Assembly (NCBI GenBank): GCA_902511755.1
Contig: CABXGL010000004.1
Span: 19,615-83,614 of the forward strand
Origin: an uncultured Bacteroidota bacterium
GTDB taxonomy: Bacteria; Bacteroidota; Bacteroidia; Flavobacteriales; Flavobacteriaceae
Reading direction: 5' to 3'
Length of the DNA: 64,000 nt
This document shows, one piece after another, positions 61,928 to 64,000 of this stretch. The stretch's first letter is position 1, and the number at the start of each line of letters is the position of its first letter. The translations under genes and the position numbers were made by a program. A model generated the notes under the pieces. The model saw nothing but the letters and a program-made list of their open reading frames with translations. It made no database searches and was not told where the DNA came from.

Positions 61928-62242
61928 TTAGCTAGTTTTAACTGCAGTGCCATAAGCTAAAACTTCTGCAGCTCCTTGTGATATAACAGAAGTCATAAGT
62001 CTAACATTTACAATTGCATTTGCACCAAGTTTGTGAGCATCATCAATCATTCTTGATAAAGCTTGTTCCCTTGAGTCTGCTTGAAGTTTGGTATATTCTT
62101 CAATCTCACCTCCAATTAAGTTCTTGAAAGAAGCAAAAATGTCTTTTCCTATATTTCTAGCCCTAACAGTAGAACCTCTTGCTATACCTAAAATTTCAGA
62201 TATGTTTTTTCCTGGAATTGTTTCTGTTGTAGTGATTAACAT
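61928..62242 (-). CDS. YbjQ-family (UPF0145) protein
   Basis: A 104-residue cytoplasmic protein: MLITTTETIPGKNISEILGI, then GSTVRARNIGKDIFASFKNLIGGEIEEYT (in parts), and HKLGANAIVNVRLMTSVI. These match YbjQ/UPF0145, sometimes called heavy-metal-binding, which forms pentamers in known structures. Physiological role unknown. Followed 11 bases downstream by the 35-residue membrane peptide. Confidence 0.9.
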   Translation of the reverse strand: MLITTTETIPGKNISEILGIARGSTVRARNIGKDIFASFKNLIGGEIEEYTKLQADSREQALSRMIDDAHKLGANAIVNVRLMTSVISQGAAEVLAYGTAVKTS

Positions 62243-62294
62243 ATTGGTATTTTTTTTAATAAATATACGAAAAATTAAATCTACAAATTCTTAT

Positions 62295-62963
62295 CTAAAC
62301 CCATTTGATAGGACTTAAATTATTTTTAATCAAGTAGTTGTTGCATTTGCTAAAATGCTTATTTCCAAACCAATAGCCTCTATTAGCACTTAATGGTGAT
62401 GGATGGCCCGATTTTAAAATTAAGTGGTTTTTTTTTGTTATTAATGATTCTTTTTTTTTAGCATATCCTCCCCATAACATAAATACTATATTTTCCTTTT
62501 TTTCGGAAATTACTCTTATTACATTATCTGTAAAGCTCTCCCATCCCCTATTTGAATGACTTCCAGGTAATCCGTTTTCAACAGTTAATACAGAATTTAA
62601 AAGCATTACACCTTGATTAGACCAATCAATAAGGTTACCATCGATCCTTAAAATACAATCTAAATCAGTTGAAATTTCTTTAAATATATTGTTTAAGGAA
62701 GGTGGGTTAACAACCTTTGAATCAACGGAAAAGCATAATCCATTTGCTTGAAATGGACCGTGATATGGATCCTGTCCTATTATTACTACTTTTAAATTAT
62801 TTAAACTACAATTATCAAATGCAGAAAAGATTAGTTTTCCAGATGGATAACATTTCTTTTTTTTATACTGCTCTTTAACAAAATGTGAAAGATTATGAAA
62901 ATATTCTTGATTAAATTCATTATCTAATTCTTTATGCCAACTTTTTTCAATATTTACCTTCAA
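62295..62963 (-). CDS. ung: Uracil-DNA glycosylase
   Basis: Family-1 UDG, removing uracil from DNA. 222 residues: VIIGQDPYHGPFQANGLCFS has the catalytic Asp in GQDPYHG (about 62-68), MLLNSVLTVE follows, and HPSPLSANRGYWFGNKHFS carries the catalytic His. Length is typical. The start is TTG at 62963-62961, as no ATG precedes the conserved start. Works in base-excision repair; with Nth and UvrA it is the third repair gene in the window. Confidence 0.96.
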   Translation of the reverse strand: MKVNIEKSWHKELDNEFNQEYFHNLSHFVKEQYKKKKCYPSGKLIFSAFDNCSLNNLKVVIIGQDPYHGPFQANGLCFSVDSKVVNPPSLNNIFKEISTDLDCILRIDGNLIDWSNQGVMLLNSVLTVENGLPGSHSNRGWESFTDNVIRVISEKKENIVFMLWGGYAKKKESLITKKNHLILKSGHPSPLSANRGYWFGNKHFSKCNNYLIKNNLSPIKWV

Positions 62964-63027
62964 TGAAAATGTTTATTTTTACTTTTAATATATATAATTA
63001 CTTTATCAATTCCCAAGGAAAAATTTA

Positions 63028-63432
63028 ATGGAAAACAATAACAACATAGTTTATTTTGACGGTATCTGTGGTTTATGTAATTCCTTTATTGGTTTCTTAG
63101 TTAAATTAGATCGAAATTACAAATTAAGATTTGCTACTCTTCAAGGTGAAAATGGACAAGAATTAATTAAAAAGATAAACTTTGTTAATTCTGATTTTGA
63201 AACAGTTATATTTCAAAAAAATGATCAGGTTTATACTAAATCAACTGCATTTTTTGAGATTTTTAAAACTTTAGGTGGTTTTTGGAAAATATTATTGATT
63301 TTTAAATTATTACCTACTTCCCTTTCAGATTTAATTTATGGATATATTTCAAAAAAAAGATATAAAATATTTGGAAAACTAGATAAGTGTGATATATCTA
63401 AATTCAATAAACCAGGTCAGTTTATAGATTAA
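63028..63432 (+). CDS. DUF393 thiol-disulfide oxidoreductase-like protein
   Basis: A 134-residue cytoplasmic protein: VYFDGICGLCNSFIGFLV (about 8-25) holds the D-G-x-C-x-x-C motif of the DUF393 (DCC) family, followed by LRFATLQGENGQELIKK, TKSTAFFEIFKTLGG and LSDLIYGYISKKRYKIFG. The C-x-x-C suggests a thiol redox function; the partner is not known. Its reading direction is opposite to ung and convergent with the fibronectin-like gene at its 3' side. Confidence 0.92.
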   Translation: MENNNNIVYFDGICGLCNSFIGFLVKLDRNYKLRFATLQGENGQELIKKINFVNSDFETVIFQKNDQVYTKSTAFFEIFKTLGGFWKILLIFKLLPTSLSDLIYGYISKKRYKIFGKLDKCDISKFNKPGQFID

Positions 63433-63440
63433 AATGAATT

Positions 63441-64000
63441 TTATTCTGTTTTAAATGAGTAAACAAGAGAGTAACTACTATGAGTTCCATCAGATGTTTT
63501 CACTCTCCAATAATAAGTTGTACCTGCATCTACAGCAACATCCAATGTTTTGACTGTTAGATTAGTCTGGGCTGAAGGTGGAGTTTGTTTTCCATCTGTT
63601 TTATCTACATATAATGTGTATTGAAGGGTATCTCCAGTATCTGGATCACTACCATCCCATGTAAAAGTTACTTTCCCATCTCCATCTCTAGAAGCAGTAG
63701 ATCCTGATTTAGGAGATTTTAAATCTGCAGGGAATGGAGCATAATTAGTAATTCCTTTTCCTGCTAAATAAAACTTCCAAGTATCACTAGCAGTAGTGGT
63801 AGTAGAAGAAGTGCTTTTAGAGGTTATATTCCAAGAATAAGGAACTCCCTTATCTAAGGTTACTTTAGTAGTAGTTGTAGAAAGACCTGTTTTATTTGTG
63901 ATAGCACTTGTATTTAAATTAGTAATCTTTAGATCATAACTATTGGTATTTGCCGATGCACTCCAAGTAAATGTTACTTCACTTTGAGTATCAGATATAC
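63441..64000 (-). CDS. C-terminal part of a fibronectin type III repeat protein
   Basis: A frame that enters from beyond the window's right end and stops with TAA at 63443-63441. At least 185 residues are visible. Two Ig-like/FnIII repeats are seen: SEVTFTWSASANTNSYDL in the first, and VTFTWDGSDPDTGDTLQYTL to TTYYWRVKTSDGTHSSYSL in the second. YYWRV is the classic FnIII strand motif. It ends SLVYSFKTE with no C-terminal type IX sorting domain. It is probably a surface or periplasmic (possibly lipoprotein) adhesin-type protein, but its start and anchor are outside the window. Confidence 0.8.
   Translation of the reverse strand, partial: ISDTQSEVTFTWSASANTNSYDLKITNLNTSAITNKTGLSTTTTKVTLDKGVPYSWNITSKSTSSTTTTASDTWKFYLAGKGITNYAPFPADLKSPKSGSTASRDGDGKVTFTWDGSDPDTGDTLQYTLYVDKTDGKQTPPSAQTNLTVKTLDVAVDAGTTYYWRVKTSDGTHSSYSLVYSFKTE

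Noticed and set aside
1..64000. tRNA, rRNA, CRISPR arrays, IS elements or prophage
   Set aside because: No conserved tRNA arm patterns, repeat-spacer arrays, transposases or integrases were seen in gaps or genes; all gaps are under 300 bases.

Overview
The window is a compact, very AT-rich piece of chromosome from a member of the Bacteroidota, most likely a marine Flavobacteriia with a streamlined genome. Four things point there. Bacteroidetes-type promoters (TTTG, then a -7 box TAnnTTTG) precede several genes. LpxC and FabZ are fused. Lineage families such as DUF4834, DUF5916 and DUF6787 are present. A PorX response regulator implies a type IX secretion system. Genes are packed with many 1-20 nt overlaps, and TTG starts are common. 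No rRNA, tRNA, CRISPR array, transposase or phage gene was seen. No gap exceeds 300 bases; the largest are 42346-42586 (a divergent control region with palindromic operators) and 5738-5944 (AT-rich, holding one inverted repeat).

Layout. 1-2848: a truncated ornithine-cyclodeaminase-like gene, a lipoprotein remnant, L-serine dehydratase and a TauE-type permease, looking less AT-rich than the rest. 2852-5737: a Coq4-like membrane protein, then an ABC ATPase / FtsX-MacB permease / CxxC periplasmic protein operon that may handle a metal. 5945-11388: an M28 peptidase, a 42-codon small ORF, mnmE, a GNAT-like protein and a beta-barrel protein with a very basic tail. 11487-18551: a five-step glycan cluster (YfhO membrane protein, methyltransferase-like protein, two glycosyltransferases, flippase) headed by DUF4834. 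18544-24672: uvrA, an ECF sigma factor, an Fe-S-free Nth, Bcp and a large protein of unknown function. 24747-31366: an MBL hydrolase and the operon lolD / TIGR02757 / dihydroorotase-like / esterase, then a DUF5916 barrel. 31454-36998: msrA, the LuxC-like reductase / serC / serA operon, a ferredoxin and ychF. 37101-41582: parE-parC. 41579-48867: a lipoprotein, an XRE regulator divergent from an M14 peptidase, an Lrp regulator, aroB, proline dehydrogenase, tsaE and porX. 48969-55230: an envelope and core-metabolism operon (lpxD, lpxC-fabZ, lpxA, efp, sucD, fabG) plus a prohibitin-like protein. 55304-64000: a pentameric ligand-gated channel homologue, a cold-shock protein, DUF2911, an amidohydrolase, alanine dehydrogenase, a 2OG-Fe(II) oxygenase, SUI1, DUF805, YbjQ with a 35-residue membrane peptide, ung, DUF393 and a truncated fibronectin-III protein.

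The genes fit an aerobic heterotroph living on peptides and amino acids. Secreted M28 and M14 peptidases feed serine dehydratase, proline dehydrogenase and alanine dehydrogenase, while serA/serC still make serine. Much of the rest builds the outer envelope (lipid A, a surface glycan, lipoprotein export, beta-barrels) or repairs DNA (UvrA, Nth, Ung).

The observations most worth following are the pentameric ligand-gated channel homologue (55304-56452), the Coq4-type HDxxH-x11-E motif in a lineage thought to use menaquinone (2852-3406), the dihydroorotase-like protein that has lost metal-binding histidines (26149-27402), the palindromic operators shared by the XRE regulator and the M14 peptidase (42349-42547), and two previously unlisted small proteins (7649-7777, 61809-61916). 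All identifications come from reading the sequence and recalling family motifs; no search was run.
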